A stretch of 64,000 nucleotides of DNA from the NCBI GenBank assembly GCA_965227145.1, contig OZ245730.1:4836001-4900000 (forward strand), read 5' to 3'. Position numbers and translations under genes: made by a program. The notes under the pieces were generated by a model, which saw nothing but the letters and a program-made list of their open reading frames with translations, had not been told where the DNA came from and did not search any database. Below are positions 52,733-62,797 of this stretch, piece after piece. The DNA comes from JACKAQ01 sp965227145. Lineage in GTDB: Bacteria > Calditrichota > Calditrichia > RBG-13-44-9 > J075. The stretch's first letter is position 1. Each line of letters begins with the position of its first letter.

Positions 52733-53488
52733 TTATTTCAGTGATTTGGCGGCTTGCCAAAGCGCTTCCATTTCATCCAGCGTGGCATCGGAAGGCTTTA
52801 CGCCTTTTGCCGCCAATTGCGATTCGATATATTGAAAACGGGTCACAAATTTATTGGTAGTCCGGCGCAGCGCGTCCTCCGCGCTCACTTTTCGGAAACG
52901 GCAATAATTGACCAGCGCAAACAGCAAATCGCCCAGTTCATCTTCCAATTCTTCCGGCGTTTCGGTGGCTTCGATTTCGTCAATTTCTTCGCGAATTTTT
53001 GCCAGCACATCGGCGGAATTATCCCAATCGAAACCGACTTGCGAAGCTTTATCCTGCAGCCGCTGCGCCCGCAATAATGCGGAAAGCTGTTTGGGCACAC
53101 CCTGCAAAATGGATGAGCGATTCTCGCTTTTTACCTTAATTTGTTCCCAATTTGTGGCGACATCTGCGGCGTTGCGCACTTTTACATCGCCGAAAACATG
53201 TGGATGGCGTTCGACCAACTTATTGTTAATATTTTCAATTACTTGCGACAGCTCGAACCGACCGTTTTCCTGCGCGATTTCCGCCTGAAAAACGATTTGC
53301 AGCAACAAATCGCCCAGCTCTTTTCGCAGCTCGTCCCAGTTTTGCACATCAATCGCTTCGATGGTTTCGTACGCCTCTTCGAGAATATATTGCCGGAGCG
53401 TTTCCGGCGTTTGGGCGCGATCCCACGGGCATTCCTTGCGCAATCGCGTCATGATGTTTACCAGTCGTTCAAATTCCTTTAAATACAT
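52733..53488 (-). CDS. mazG: Nucleoside triphosphate pyrophosphohydrolase MazG
   Basis: 251 aa from the ATG at 53488, where AAAAGG lies 9 bases upstream. The frame also opens at a TTG at 53497. Two MazG domains are present. The metal-binding EExxE segments are ILEEAYETIEAID with ELGDLLLQIVF, and IREEIDEIEATET with ELGDLLFALVN. It hydrolyses NTPs and house-cleans aberrant nucleotides. It starts the leftward run mazG-kinase-P1 peptidase. Confidence 0.93.
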   Translation of the reverse strand: MYLKEFERLVNIMTRLRKECPWDRAQTPETLRQYILEEAYETIEAIDVQNWDELRKELGDLLLQIVFQAEIAQENGRFELSQVIENINNKLVERHPHVFGDVKVRNAADVATNWEQIKVKSENRSSILQGVPKQLSALLRAQRLQDKASQVGFDWDNSADVLAKIREEIDEIEATETPEELEDELGDLLFALVNYCRFRKVSAEDALRRTTNKFVTRFQYIESQLAAKGVKPSDATLDEMEALWQAAKSLK

Positions 53489-53519
53489 TAATTTCAACCT
53501 TTTAGCATTTGTTTTTTTT

Positions 53520-53628
53520 GACAGGATTACGGGATTGACGGGATTTCAAAAATTAAAACTGAATACATCTTTTGCGTTGGAAATTTCCCATTTCTTCATA
53601 TTTATTCCGTAAATCATGTAATCCTGTC
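53520..53628. repeat. Intergenic element with 11-bp terminal inverted repeats
   Basis: GACAGGATTAC (53520-53530) and GTAATCCTGTC (53618-53628) are perfect inverted copies 87 bases apart. Just inside the left end, GGGATTGACGGGATT repeats the same theme. No gene is present between. This is a repeat type often seen dispersed in bacterial genomes. It separates rlmB from mazG. Confidence 0.45.
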
Positions 53629-53649
53629 CAAAATACGAACAGCGTAAAT

Positions 53650-54381
53650 TTATGATTGTGACCGTTGCCGGACCATTTCCGCGAGCACAACGCCGGCTGC
53701 AACCGATGCGTTCAGCGATTGGGTTTTGCCGATTTGCGGAATGCGAAACGTTTGGTCGCACTGTTTTTCCAGCAGCGTGCGAATGCCTTTTTCCTCGCTG
53801 CCAACGACGATGGCGCAATGCCGCCGGAAATCGACATCCCAAAGCGTATCGCCGGCATCGACGGCGGTGCCGTAAATCCACACGTTGTTTTCTTTGAGCC
53901 ATTGCGCCGCTTTCACGAGGTTATCCGCGCGATACAGCGGGCAATGCAGCGCAGCGCCGGCGGATGCTTTCACCACTACTTCGGTGATCGGCACGTTTTC
54001 GCGGGTGGAAAAAATGACGCCATTCGCGCCAAAAATTTCCGCGCTGCGGATAATTGCGCCCATATTGTGCGGGTCCTGAATGCGATCGGCGATGACCAGG
54101 CACATCGGCGCAGTGGCGGTTACGGGCAAGTCAAGTTCCAATAAATCAAATACTTGCACCGGAGCGATCAGCGCAACAATTCCCTGATGATTCACATCAC
54201 CAACCATCTGGCGCAGTTTGCCGGGATCAGCATTTACAATGGCAATCGAATTTTTCCGGGCGATGCTGTAAATCTGGCTCACTTTGCCGGGCTGACTGCC
54301 GTGCTGAATATAAATTTTTTGAATGGTGCCGGGTTGGCTGAGCGCTTCCAGCACCGGATTTCTACCGTAAATATAGGACAT
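53650..54381 (-). CDS. rlmB: 23S rRNA 2'-O-methyltransferase RlmB (TrmH/SpoU family)
   Basis: 243 aa from the ATG at 54381 (MSYIYGRNPVLEAL), the normal N-terminus; the longer frame to 54441 adds an unlikely hydrophobic lead. The SPOUT knot motifs are present: DRIQDPHNMGAIIRSAEIFG, VVGSEEKGI and LNASVAAGVVLAEM. It methylates G2251 of 23S rRNA, by family knowledge. A substrate-binding N-terminal L30e-like domain occupies residues 1-75. Confidence 0.9.
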   Translation of the reverse strand: MSYIYGRNPVLEALSQPGTIQKIYIQHGSQPGKVSQIYSIARKNSIAIVNADPGKLRQMVGDVNHQGIVALIAPVQVFDLLELDLPVTATAPMCLVIADRIQDPHNMGAIIRSAEIFGANGVIFSTRENVPITEVVVKASAGAALHCPLYRADNLVKAAQWLKENNVWIYGTAVDAGDTLWDVDFRRHCAIVVGSEEKGIRTLLEKQCDQTFRIPQIGKTQSLNASVAAGVVLAEMVRQRSQS

Positions 54382-54608
54382 GTGCTCAAGTTTTTGGGGG
54401 ATCGGAAAGGACAAAAAGGGTAAAAGGTAAAAGACAAACATCCGGATTTGCTACCGGATTTATTTTTGCAAATTACGCCTATTTTCACAATATCCGGATT
54501 CCCGGAAACTTCCTTTAATTTTGGTTGGTATCTTAAGTTACTCAGTTTAATTTTGGCTTTTTACAGGCAGAAAAATGTTGCAAATATCGTGAAATTGCAA
54601 GCTAAAAA

Positions 54609-57215
54609 ATGGGTGATTTTCGTTTGAATCCGGTTTCCCAATCAGGTTTGGTGCATAAATGGGTGTTAGGGCTGCTCGCGTTGCTGATGGTTACGACATC
54701 GTCGATCGCCCAGAATCTGGTGCCGATTGCACCGGCTGATTCCGCAACGGCTCGCCAAACCCAACCGACAGATTCGCTGAAAGCAAAACCGGATGCCCGG
54801 CGCGGCAATGTGGAAGGGCCGGTCAAATATTGGGCGGATGACATCTCTTTTTCGATCCCCGAACAGACCACTTATTTGCGCGGAAAAGTGCGCATCGAAT
54901 ATCAAAATACCACGCTCACCGCCGGATCGGTGAACATCGACTGGCAGCACAACCGGATGCTCGCCAAAGGTGTGGCGGACTCCACGGATTCGCTCGGCAA
55001 CGCAGTTTTCACCGATTTTCCGGTGCTCACCGAAAAAGGCGAAGACCCGATTCGCGGCGTTCAACTGGAATATGATTTCAAAAATAATCGTGGAAAGGTG
55101 CTGGAAGGGCGCACAGAAATGTCGCCGGGATATTACAAAGGTGAGGATATTCGCAAAATCGGGCAGGAAACGCTGCTCATCGAAGACGGTTATTTCACCA
55201 CCTGCGATAACGAGGAACATCCCCATTTTTATTTCCGCAGCAAACAAATGCGCGTCCGGCTGAAAAAAGTGGCGGTCGCCAAACCAGTGACGCTGTATAT
55301 CGCCGATGTGCCGATTATCGGCGTACCATTTGCCATTTTCGCGCTCCAGCGCGGACGGCGTTCCGGCATCATTTTGCCGACATACGCAGAAACCAGCGCC
55401 GGCGGACGGGCACTGGAGCGATTCGGATATTATTGGGCACCCAGCCAATATTGGGATTTTACCTATCTCAATTCGTATTACGAACGCCGTGGGTTCCTGT
55501 TTTCCGGCGAGCTGAATTACAAAAGACGTTACGATATGACGGGCAAAATTAACGGCACCTATCAACCGAAAGATTTATCAACCGGCGCCCGCACCAAAGC
55601 GTGGCAGGTGGCATTTAATCACAACCAGAAAATCGGGCAAACCGTTACCATCAATGGCAACGGGCGGTTTGTCAGCAGCAAAAGTTTTTTGCAAAATTAT
55701 TCCGATTTTGAGCAACGCACTAACCAAACCCTGACCACGAACGTCAGCGTTCGCAAGATTTTGCCGGGTTCGCGATCGGTGTCATTAAATTTTCGGAGAA
55801 CCGAAAATCTGCTAACCGAGCAGCTCGATTATACGTTTCCGGATGTATCGTACAGCCAGCCATCCAAATACCTGTTCAACAGCAGCGGCAGCGAAAAAAG
55901 CTGGTATAACAATATTCGCTACAACTATTCGAGCAATTTGCGCAACTCGGTCAGCCGGACGGCAATCCGCGATTCGTTGGATAACCGCACCGGATTCAAC
56001 CGCACCAGCCGTTCGGGATGGCAACACTTGCTGCGCCCGACGTTTTCGACTAAAGTATTGAAATATTTCAACTTAGCACCAAGTATCGGATTTGAAGAAT
56101 TGTGGGTGCCGAGCTATCTCGATTACAGTTACGACGATTCCACCAAAACCATCAAAGCGGATACGGTCAGCGGATTCCGGGCACGACATTTGATGAGCAG
56201 CGTCGGCGCGGATGTGAGCACCACGGTTTACGGGCTGTTCGAAATCCCGTTTTCACCGGTAAAAGTGATTCGTCACAAAATGGATCCGTCCATCGGATTC
56301 AGTTATACGCCGGATTACATGGACGAGACCTTCGGCTATTTCCAAGAGGTTCGCGATGGTGACGGCAATTTCATCGCCAAACGCGATCGCTTTGCCAACA
56401 ATGCATTTACCGGCACGCCGGGCAACGGCGAACAGCGCAATATGAATATTAGCGTCAACAACTTTTTTCAGGGAAAAGTTATCCGCGATGGCGAAGAGAA
56501 AAAAATCGACCTGTTCGGGGTAAATTTCGGAACGTCCTATAATTTTGCCCGCGACAGCTTGCGCTGGAACGATATTCGCACCACTTTTCAATCCAAACCC
56601 TTTAACAATTTGAACGTATCCGCAAACGCAACCCATAGTTTTTATAAAGAAGATTTTGACGGAAGCGGCCGCCGGAACGACTTTGTCTGGGCGGATGGTT
56701 TTTCGCTGCCGCATTTGTTGCGCTGGAGTTCACAGATAAGCTACCAACTCAATTTGCAGCCACCGCAAAAAAAACAGGATAACCCGGACAGCGATTCCTC
56801 TGCAACAGCCGATCCAAATACCGATATTTACGGAAATCCCGCAAATTTGCCCGGCGATACCCGTTATGACGATTTTGAACCGCTGGAAATTCCCTGGCGT
56901 GTCGGCATGAATTTCAGTTTTTCGTATGCGGAAAATGACGGAAGGATTACCCGCGCTTTCGATACAAACATGAACGCCCAACTGCAACTTACCAAAGGCT
57001 GGCAAATTCGCTACAGCAACCGCATCAATATTAAAGAGCGGGAAATTATCACCCAGAACTTCAATATTTCCAGGGATTTACACTGCTGGCAACTCGATTT
57101 CACGTGGTCACCGGGCAAAAATTTCAGCTATTATCGATTGGAAATCCGGGTGAAAGAAAGCATGTTGCGGGACCTGAAATTGACCAAAACCGCCGGCGGT
57201 CGTCCGGTATTTTAG
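54609..57215 (+). CDS. LptD-like outer-membrane LPS assembly protein
   Basis: 868 aa with a signal peptide ending in SSIAQ. Residues about 65-230 are an OstA-type jellyroll (TTYLRGKVRIEYQNTTLTAG). The C-terminal 600 residues form the LptD barrel domain, with PIIGVPFAIFALQRGRRSGIILPTY at its start and strands ending near FSYYRLEIRVKE. In this branch LptD inserts LPS into the outer leaflet. It is convergent with the small zinc-ribbon gene, overlapping it by 4 bases at the stops. It supports a diderm cell. Confidence 0.85.
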   Translation: MGDFRLNPVSQSGLVHKWVLGLLALLMVTTSSIAQNLVPIAPADSATARQTQPTDSLKAKPDARRGNVEGPVKYWADDISFSIPEQTTYLRGKVRIEYQNTTLTAGSVNIDWQHNRMLAKGVADSTDSLGNAVFTDFPVLTEKGEDPIRGVQLEYDFKNNRGKVLEGRTEMSPGYYKGEDIRKIGQETLLIEDGYFTTCDNEEHPHFYFRSKQMRVRLKKVAVAKPVTLYIADVPIIGVPFAIFALQRGRRSGIILPTYAETSAGGRALERFGYYWAPSQYWDFTYLNSYYERRGFLFSGELNYKRRYDMTGKINGTYQPKDLSTGARTKAWQVAFNHNQKIGQTVTINGNGRFVSSKSFLQNYSDFEQRTNQTLTTNVSVRKILPGSRSVSLNFRRTENLLTEQLDYTFPDVSYSQPSKYLFNSSGSEKSWYNNIRYNYSSNLRNSVSRTAIRDSLDNRTGFNRTSRSGWQHLLRPTFSTKVLKYFNLAPSIGFEELWVPSYLDYSYDDSTKTIKADTVSGFRARHLMSSVGADVSTTVYGLFEIPFSPVKVIRHKMDPSIGFSYTPDYMDETFGYFQEVRDGDGNFIAKRDRFANNAFTGTPGNGEQRNMNISVNNFFQGKVIRDGEEKKIDLFGVNFGTSYNFARDSLRWNDIRTTFQSKPFNNLNVSANATHSFYKEDFDGSGRRNDFVWADGFSLPHLLRWSSQISYQLNLQPPQKKQDNPDSDSSATADPNTDIYGNPANLPGDTRYDDFEPLEIPWRVGMNFSFSYAENDGRITRAFDTNMNAQLQLTKGWQIRYSNRINIKEREIITQNFNISRDLHCWQLDFTWSPGKNFSYYRLEIRVKESMLRDLKLTKTAGGRPVF

Positions 57216-57520
57216 CCGTCATCTTTTTGGTAGTTGCCGAATTTCCAGGCGAACCCACCGATGATCAGCACGGTGCCCACCACAAATCCGACAATCGCCA
57301 GCACAATTGTGCTGTAATCCCATCCCAATATTTCCTTTAAATTCATGATGCGCAAACCGAACAAAACGGCAAAAATCAGCGCGCCGTAATATGCGGTTTT
57401 GATGAAAAAATCACCTTGCAGCTTTGTTTCGCAGTGTTGGCAAATTGCTTTTACCGGCACCAGCCGCATGGCAAATTGGCGGAATGACATTGGTGGTTTT
57501 TGGCAGTTTGGACAGTTCAT
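57212..57520 (-). CDS. Small zinc-ribbon membrane protein
   Basis: 102 aa from the ATG at 57520. An N-terminal zinc ribbon of two Cys pairs (CPNCQKPP and CQHCETKL) precedes two hydrophobic helices (TAYYGALIFAVLFGLRIM; IVLAIVGFVVGTVLIIGGFA). Family not recognised. The stop overlaps that of the LptD gene by 4 bases. An upstream in-frame start at 57571 lacks support and would cross a palindromic repeat. Confidence 0.65.
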   Translation of the reverse strand: MNCPNCQKPPMSFRQFAMRLVPVKAICQHCETKLQGDFFIKTAYYGALIFAVLFGLRIMNLKEILGWDYSTIVLAIVGFVVGTVLIIGGFAWKFGNYQKDDG

Positions 57521-57556
57521 AATTTTAAGGATAAAGTTTAAAGGATTAAGGAAAAC

Positions 57557-57579
57557 GTAGAGGCGCTTCACGAAGCGCC
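57557..57579. repeat. GC-rich palindromic repeat, GTAG(A/G)GGCGC family
   Basis: GTAGA is followed by GGCGCTTC (57562-57569) and GAAGCGCC (57572-57579), a perfect 8-bp stem with a 2-base loop. The start matches the element at 28193-28217 read on the other strand. It lies in the gap between the zinc-ribbon and DUF6503 genes. Confidence 0.5.
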
Positions 57580-57603
57580 TTAAAATTATAATTGAAAATT
57601 GGA

Positions 57604-58347
57604 TTAATTTTTTGAAACGGATACATTTTCCAGCACGATTTCGGATAATTTGGTCAGCTCATTTTTTTGAAATGCGGCGGCGGTTTCCTGCACCGGCAAA
57701 TCGGAATGTTGCGGTTTGAAATTGTGAAAATCCGCGATACGAATGCCGCCAACCACCCGCGAATTGAATGCCTCGCGAAAGCGGATGCCGCCGCCGTCCG
57801 TGTAAAATTTGTATGCCAGATAATCCATCGTGTTGCGTTCGCGATGAAACCAGTAGATGAACACATCCTCAAAATCCTTGCCGCCGCCCGATTGCCGGAA
57901 GGTCACCTCAATTGTGTGGTACGGCTGCCCGTTGATGGTTTCGTCCGCCAGTTTTTTCGGCTGAACCGCAGCATCCTGCAGCGGAAACGGCAGCAGCGCG
58001 AAATAAATTACCGAGTTCAGCGCGTTGGCAAAACGGCTGGAATCTGTCGCGCTGAGCGCGATTATCTCACCGTTAACAGATCGCGTAAATCCTGAATTAT
58101 CAAGCACATCCAGCACTTCGCCGGTGGAATCTGTGAACGCTCGGGAATAGCGAAATTCGCCGCCGTTCCGTACCGATTGGTAATGCCGTCCGCGAAAATC
58201 GAAATCGATTGTGGCGTTGGCATAGCCATCACCGCCGTGTGCCGCAATCGCCGCATCGACAATTTTCCGGGCATCCGGTTCCGGTTTTGCGCAGCCGACC
58301 AGCAATAAAATGATCACCGGAAATACAAGGTTTATGGATTTTTTCAT
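57604..58347 (-). CDS. DUF6503-like lipoprotein
   Basis: 247 aa from the ATG at 58347 (MKKSINLVF...LLLVGC), where the lipobox cysteine indicates a lipoprotein. Conserved-looking segments such as AAIAAHGGDGYANATIDFDFRG, NSVIYFALLPFPLQDAAV, GGGKDFEDVFIYWFH and TDGGGIRFREAFNSR match the DUF6503 pattern. Function unknown. It follows the S9 peptidase gene and its terminator; the longer frame to 58488 overlaps that gene and is rejected. Confidence 0.82.
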   Translation of the reverse strand: MKKSINLVFPVIILLLVGCAKPEPDARKIVDAAIAAHGGDGYANATIDFDFRGRHYQSVRNGGEFRYSRAFTDSTGEVLDVLDNSGFTRSVNGEIIALSATDSSRFANALNSVIYFALLPFPLQDAAVQPKKLADETINGQPYHTIEVTFRQSGGGKDFEDVFIYWFHRERNTMDYLAYKFYTDGGGIRFREAFNSRVVGGIRIADFHNFKPQHSDLPVQETAAAFQKNELTKLSEIVLENVSVSKN

Positions 58348-58363
58348 CGATTCATTCCAAATT

Positions 58364-58393
58364 AAAAAACGGGGCGAACCGCAGCCCGCCCCG
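58364..58393 (-). terminator. Intrinsic terminator of the S9 peptidase gene
   Basis: On the minus strand CGGGGCG (58393-58387) pairs with CGCCCCG (58376-58370) across a 10-base loop. Six T follow (58369-58364). It lies 8 bases after the peptidase stop and just before the DUF6503 start. Confidence 0.8.
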
Positions 58394-58400
58394 ATAAATT

Positions 58401-60512
58401 TTATTCCGGTAATTTGATGCCATATTTTTCGCTGATATCCAGCGGCGGCATTGTGCCGTCCAACGGTTTCAGGTCGCGGACATACCAATTATACCAATCC
58501 AGAATGCGATAGAGCACATCGATCTGCCCGGTTTGTTTGGCGTTGCCGTGTTTTTCGCCGGGATATTGCACCAGCCGAACCGCCGGGTGATCGTTCATTT
58601 TCATGCGGCGATACAGCTCCTGGCTTTGCGACGGGTGAACGCGGGTATCGTCCGTTCCGCCAAAAATGAGCGTAGCGGTTTTGCTTTTGTGCGCATGATA
58701 AATCGGGCTGCGTTCCAGGCTTTGCTGCCACATATCTTCCAGTTTTTGACCGGAATGCACGAACAATTCTTCGTACGGAATATCGGTGGTGCCGCGTTTG
58801 CTGATCAAATCGCTGATGCCCACAAACATGCACACTGCGCGCACTTTTTCGGTGTAATAGGTTGCGAACCACGCGGAGGCGAAACCGCCATACGAACCGC
58901 CGCCCAAACCAACGCGATTTTTATCCGCAAGTCCAATATTTACAAGATGATCAATCGCATCGGCGATATCGTCAAATTCTTTACCGGCGGCATCACCGTA
59001 GCCGTACGCGGCAAACTCGACGCCGTATCCGGTACTCGCGCGATAGTTGGGATAATACACCACATAACCCATATTTGTCATCACCTGACCGGGATTGGCG
59101 TATCGGCTGATCCAGCCGTTGGAGTAGTTGGATTCCGGTCCGCCGTGCACCTGAACAGCCAGCGGATACGATTTCCCGGTTTCGTAACCGACCGGATACA
59201 TCAGCAAGCCTTCCACTTCCAGCCCGTCGCGGGCGTTAAAGCGAATGACTTCCTGTTTGCCGAGGGTGCGTTCCGCCAGCCAGGGGTTTTGGGTGGTCAG
59301 CCGCTTCATTTTCGATTGTTTGGCGGCAACGTAAAAAACTTCTCCGGGGAATTCCGGCGATTCACCGACAAACGCCATGCCCATGCTGCTGCTCATCGAG
59401 GGATCGTTGAAAATCACGCCGGTGGTTGCAGAATTGAGCACAATTGTGCGCGAATCGCCGTTTGCCGCGCTGATTTTGATTTCGCTGAGGGTGGTTTCCA
59501 CACCTTCATTCGACCGGAAATAGAGGGTGCTGTTATCTTTCCAGCCCACCCATTCGGCGTGTCCGCGGAAATTTGTCGGCGTCAGGTTTTTGCTGTCGCC
59601 GCCGGCGATTGGTTTTACAAACGCCTGGCTCACGGCGTGGTCTTTCTGGCTGACTGCCGCGGCATACGCCAGATGTTTACTGTCCGGGCTGAACACATAA
59701 TTGCCCAATTTGCCGGGATTATCCACCAACAATTTCGGGGCGCTGCCGTTCACATCTGTCAGATAAATTTTGCGGAAAGCGTAGCGATGGTCGATCAAAT
59801 TTTTCGGCGACATCGACGCGGCGATTGTTTTGCCATCCGGCGCGAATTCGAAATCCCATACGTTGATGTTTTTGGTGATCTGGCGCGGTTCGCCGGCGGT
59901 GCCGTTTTCATCCACATCCACCAGATAAATGTTCTGGAATTTCCACTCTTCTTCATAAAAAACAAAATCATAGCCCGCAGATTTCAGGGCTTTTTCCCGC
60001 GCGGTTGCGGATGTTTCGGCAATATAGCCGAGCACTTTGCCGTTTTCCTGCCAGCGATACTCTTCCACGCTGGTCGGCGAATCGGTGATTTGCTGCGCTT
60101 CGCCGCCGTTCAGCGGAATTTGCCAAACCTGGGTGGTTTTGCCATCGCGGCGCATCAAAAAAGAAATGCCTTTTCCGGACGGGTGCCACTGCGGTTTCAG
60201 CACATCCACTTTGCCAACGATAAACGGGCGGCTTTCGCCGGTTGCGGTGGACGCCACATACAGCTCGTCATATGCACCGCCGGGTGCATCACCGGGTTCG
60301 CGCGGCACGCTGACGGTGTAGGCAATCCACTGCCCGTCCGGGCTGATTTCCGCGGTGCGCACGCTTTTCATGCGCAATAAATCTTCGGGTTTGAACATTT
60401 CTTCTGCCATTACTGCATTCCATCCCAATAAAAATAGCATCGTAACTGCAATCGTCATCCATTTTGCAGCCCAAGCCGGTTGAAAATGTCTCTGTCTCCA
60501 ATACAGTCGCAT
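58401..60512 (-). CDS. Secreted S9-family prolyl-oligopeptidase-type peptidase
   Basis: 703 aa from the ATG at 60512, which has GGAGGAG 6 bases upstream. An export signal follows a basic N-terminus (KWMTIAVTMLFLLGWNAVMAEE). Residues about 30-430 are the beta-propeller. The catalytic triad is visible: Ser540 in GGGSYGG, Asp622 in GTDDTRV and His655 in GEKHGN. The enzyme cleaves peptides outside the cytoplasm. A terminator follows at 58364-58393. Confidence 0.93.
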   Translation of the reverse strand: MRLYWRQRHFQPAWAAKWMTIAVTMLFLLGWNAVMAEEMFKPEDLLRMKSVRTAEISPDGQWIAYTVSVPREPGDAPGGAYDELYVASTATGESRPFIVGKVDVLKPQWHPSGKGISFLMRRDGKTTQVWQIPLNGGEAQQITDSPTSVEEYRWQENGKVLGYIAETSATAREKALKSAGYDFVFYEEEWKFQNIYLVDVDENGTAGEPRQITKNINVWDFEFAPDGKTIAASMSPKNLIDHRYAFRKIYLTDVNGSAPKLLVDNPGKLGNYVFSPDSKHLAYAAAVSQKDHAVSQAFVKPIAGGDSKNLTPTNFRGHAEWVGWKDNSTLYFRSNEGVETTLSEIKISAANGDSRTIVLNSATTGVIFNDPSMSSSMGMAFVGESPEFPGEVFYVAAKQSKMKRLTTQNPWLAERTLGKQEVIRFNARDGLEVEGLLMYPVGYETGKSYPLAVQVHGGPESNYSNGWISRYANPGQVMTNMGYVVYYPNYRASTGYGVEFAAYGYGDAAGKEFDDIADAIDHLVNIGLADKNRVGLGGGSYGGFASAWFATYYTEKVRAVCMFVGISDLISKRGTTDIPYEELFVHSGQKLEDMWQQSLERSPIYHAHKSKTATLIFGGTDDTRVHPSQSQELYRRMKMNDHPAVRLVQYPGEKHGNAKQTGQIDVLYRILDWYNWYVRDLKPLDGTMPPLDISEKYGIKLPE

Positions 60513-60685
60513 GTTTTTCTCCTCCGTTGTTGCGATGTTGAATTTGAAAATTAACACGTTTATGCCAATTCTGCAACAGACTTAGGATATTGGCACGATC
60601 GCTCAACTCTAATTCAACGGCACTTGCAAAGATTGCCCGAATTGCGTATTTTTTGGCCAACATTTGGGGATAACGGAGAATCATT

Positions 60686-62785
60686 TTGCGAAACCGCACC
60701 TTTTTTGCTTCCCTTTTTTGGCTGTTGTCGGGGAGCATTTTTCAATTATTCGGGCAGCCGGCAAACCCGCCGGTATTGTTCAACCCGCAGTTGAGCCAGC
60801 GCATTGCCAATTACGATATCATTGCCGACCTGGATACCGAAACCGATCAACTTACGGGAAAACAGATACTTACGTGGACAAATCCCGGCAGGACAACCGT
60901 GCAGGAACTGCGCCTTCATTTATATATGAACGCGTTTCGCAACAGCGAATCGACTTTTATGATCGAAAAAGGACGGCGATTGCCCAACACGGAAAACGAG
61001 TCTGGCTGGGGATATATCGATATCAACAAAATTGCGATGCTCCCCTCCCCCAAATCCGCCACTGACCGGCAACTGCTGCACCGGCTGGCCGAACGCCCGT
61101 TGAACGCGCTGCCGGGATTGGATGTCACCGCATCGATGCAATTTGTCCAGCCCGATATTCCCGAACACACAGCAGACAAAACCGTACTCAGCGTTACGCT
61201 GCCGCGTCCGGTTTTGCCCGGCGAAACGATTTCGCTGTTTATCGATTTTTTGGTGAAATTGCCCGATCCGCCGGCTGACCGAACCGGTGCGCTCGATGAA
61301 TTTTATTTCGTTGCACAGTGGTTTCCGAAAATCGGTGTTTGGACGGAAAACGGCTGGAACTGCCACCAATTTCACTATCACAGCGAATTTTTCGCCGATT
61401 TCGGCGAATACAATGTGTGGATGACGGTGCCCTCCGGCTATTTGCTCGGCGCAACCGGCGTGCAAGTCGGCGCACCCTCGGATAATGAAAACGGGACGAT
61501 CACATATTTTTATCACGCGGAAGACGTTCACGATTTCGCATGGACCGCCAGCCCGGAATTTGTGGAATTCAAAGGCACGGCGCAGGATGTGGAAATTCGG
61601 GCGCTCATCCAGAAAGATCACGTTTCGCAGGGCGCGCGGCACATCGAAGCCGCAAAATCCGCAGTGGAAACATTCCAGAACTGGTATGGCGATTACCCGT
61701 ATCCCAACATCACCGTGGTGGATCCCCGGCGCGGCGCGAGCGTGGTGGACGGTATGGAATATCCGACGCTGTTCACGGTGGGCACGCACTACGGCATGCC
61801 CGAGGGCATCCGGTTGCCCGAGCTGGTGATCATCCATGAATTCGGGCATAATTACTGGCAGGGAATGGTTGCCAGCAACGAGTTCGAGGAAAGCTGGCTG
61901 GATGAAGGCATCAACACCTACACCGAAATGCAAATAATGAATCATTTGTATGGCCCGCGGGGCGATTTTGTGGATTACCTCGATGTGCAAATCACCGATG
62001 AACATTTTTCGCGATTGCAATTTCTGCTCGTACCGGACAACGATCCCATCGTGAAAAACAGTTGGCAATATGCTTCCGGCGGCAGTTACGTGATCAATTC
62101 GTATCAGAAACCGGGGCTGTATCTTCAGTCATTGCACAACATGCTCGGCGAAAATGTAATGCGGAACATTCTGCGAACCTATTTTGAGCGCTGGAAATTC
62201 CGGCACCCGAAATCGCAGGATTTTGTGGATATCGTCAACGAAATCAGCGGCAAAAACCTGCAGCCATTTTTTGATCAGGCGCTCTACACCACCCGGATTA
62301 TGGATTACAGCATCGAGCGAATATTCACCCGGCGACACCGCAGCAACATGGGTTTTGATTACGATTTTCCGACGGCAACCACACCGGTGGATACCGCAAA
62401 CGTGGCTGCTGTCGCAGATTCCGGCGATGCGGATGCCACCGTCGCCGAACTGTTTGAGAGCGGTTTTACCGTGCGCCGGCTCGGCGATTTTATTTTTCCG
62501 GTAACCATCGAAGTCGTTTTTTCCGACGGCGAAACCATCCGGGAAAATTGGGACGGGGAAGCAGATTGGCAGAAATTCAGCTATATCAAATCTACCGAAA
62601 TTGTTTCCGCAACCGTCGATCCCGATCACCATTTGGTAATGGACGTCAATTTTACAAACAACAGCCGGGCGATTGAACCGCGCAACAGCGGTGCGAACAA
62701 GCTTTCCGCACGCTGGCTGTTTTGGATGCAGTTTTTGCTGGATCAGCCGGAATTGCTCAACCTGCTGACAATTTTTGCACAATAA
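60686..62785 (+). CDS. Secreted M1-family metallopeptidase
   Basis: 699 aa starting with TTG at 60686; GGAG lies 7-9 bases upstream and no ATG is better placed. A signal peptide (FFASLFWLLSGSIFQLFGQ) precedes an N-terminal M1 beta domain. Zinc motif HEFGH (His384-His388) with Glu407 (WLDEG) has the exact 18-residue spacing. The aminopeptidase GxMEN site is replaced by VVDGMEYPT, with the GMEY core still present. A C-terminal beta-rich domain ends in a hydrophobic tail (FWMQFLLDQPELLNLLTIFAQ). Confidence 0.92.
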   Translation: MRNRTFFASLFWLLSGSIFQLFGQPANPPVLFNPQLSQRIANYDIIADLDTETDQLTGKQILTWTNPGRTTVQELRLHLYMNAFRNSESTFMIEKGRRLPNTENESGWGYIDINKIAMLPSPKSATDRQLLHRLAERPLNALPGLDVTASMQFVQPDIPEHTADKTVLSVTLPRPVLPGETISLFIDFLVKLPDPPADRTGALDEFYFVAQWFPKIGVWTENGWNCHQFHYHSEFFADFGEYNVWMTVPSGYLLGATGVQVGAPSDNENGTITYFYHAEDVHDFAWTASPEFVEFKGTAQDVEIRALIQKDHVSQGARHIEAAKSAVETFQNWYGDYPYPNITVVDPRRGASVVDGMEYPTLFTVGTHYGMPEGIRLPELVIIHEFGHNYWQGMVASNEFEESWLDEGINTYTEMQIMNHLYGPRGDFVDYLDVQITDEHFSRLQFLLVPDNDPIVKNSWQYASGGSYVINSYQKPGLYLQSLHNMLGENVMRNILRTYFERWKFRHPKSQDFVDIVNEISGKNLQPFFDQALYTTRIMDYSIERIFTRRHRSNMGFDYDFPTATTPVDTANVAAVADSGDADATVAELFESGFTVRRLGDFIFPVTIEVVFSDGETIRENWDGEADWQKFSYIKSTEIVSATVDPDHHLVMDVNFTNNSRAIEPRNSGANKLSARWLFWMQFLLDQPELLNLLTIFAQ

Positions 62786-62797
62786 CAGAGAACATTA

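Noticed and set aside
58533..60380. A 615-codon rightward frame opposite the S9 peptidase
   Set aside because: The sense strand encodes a full S9 enzyme with catalytic triad and signal peptide; the antisense frame has biased composition and no start context.
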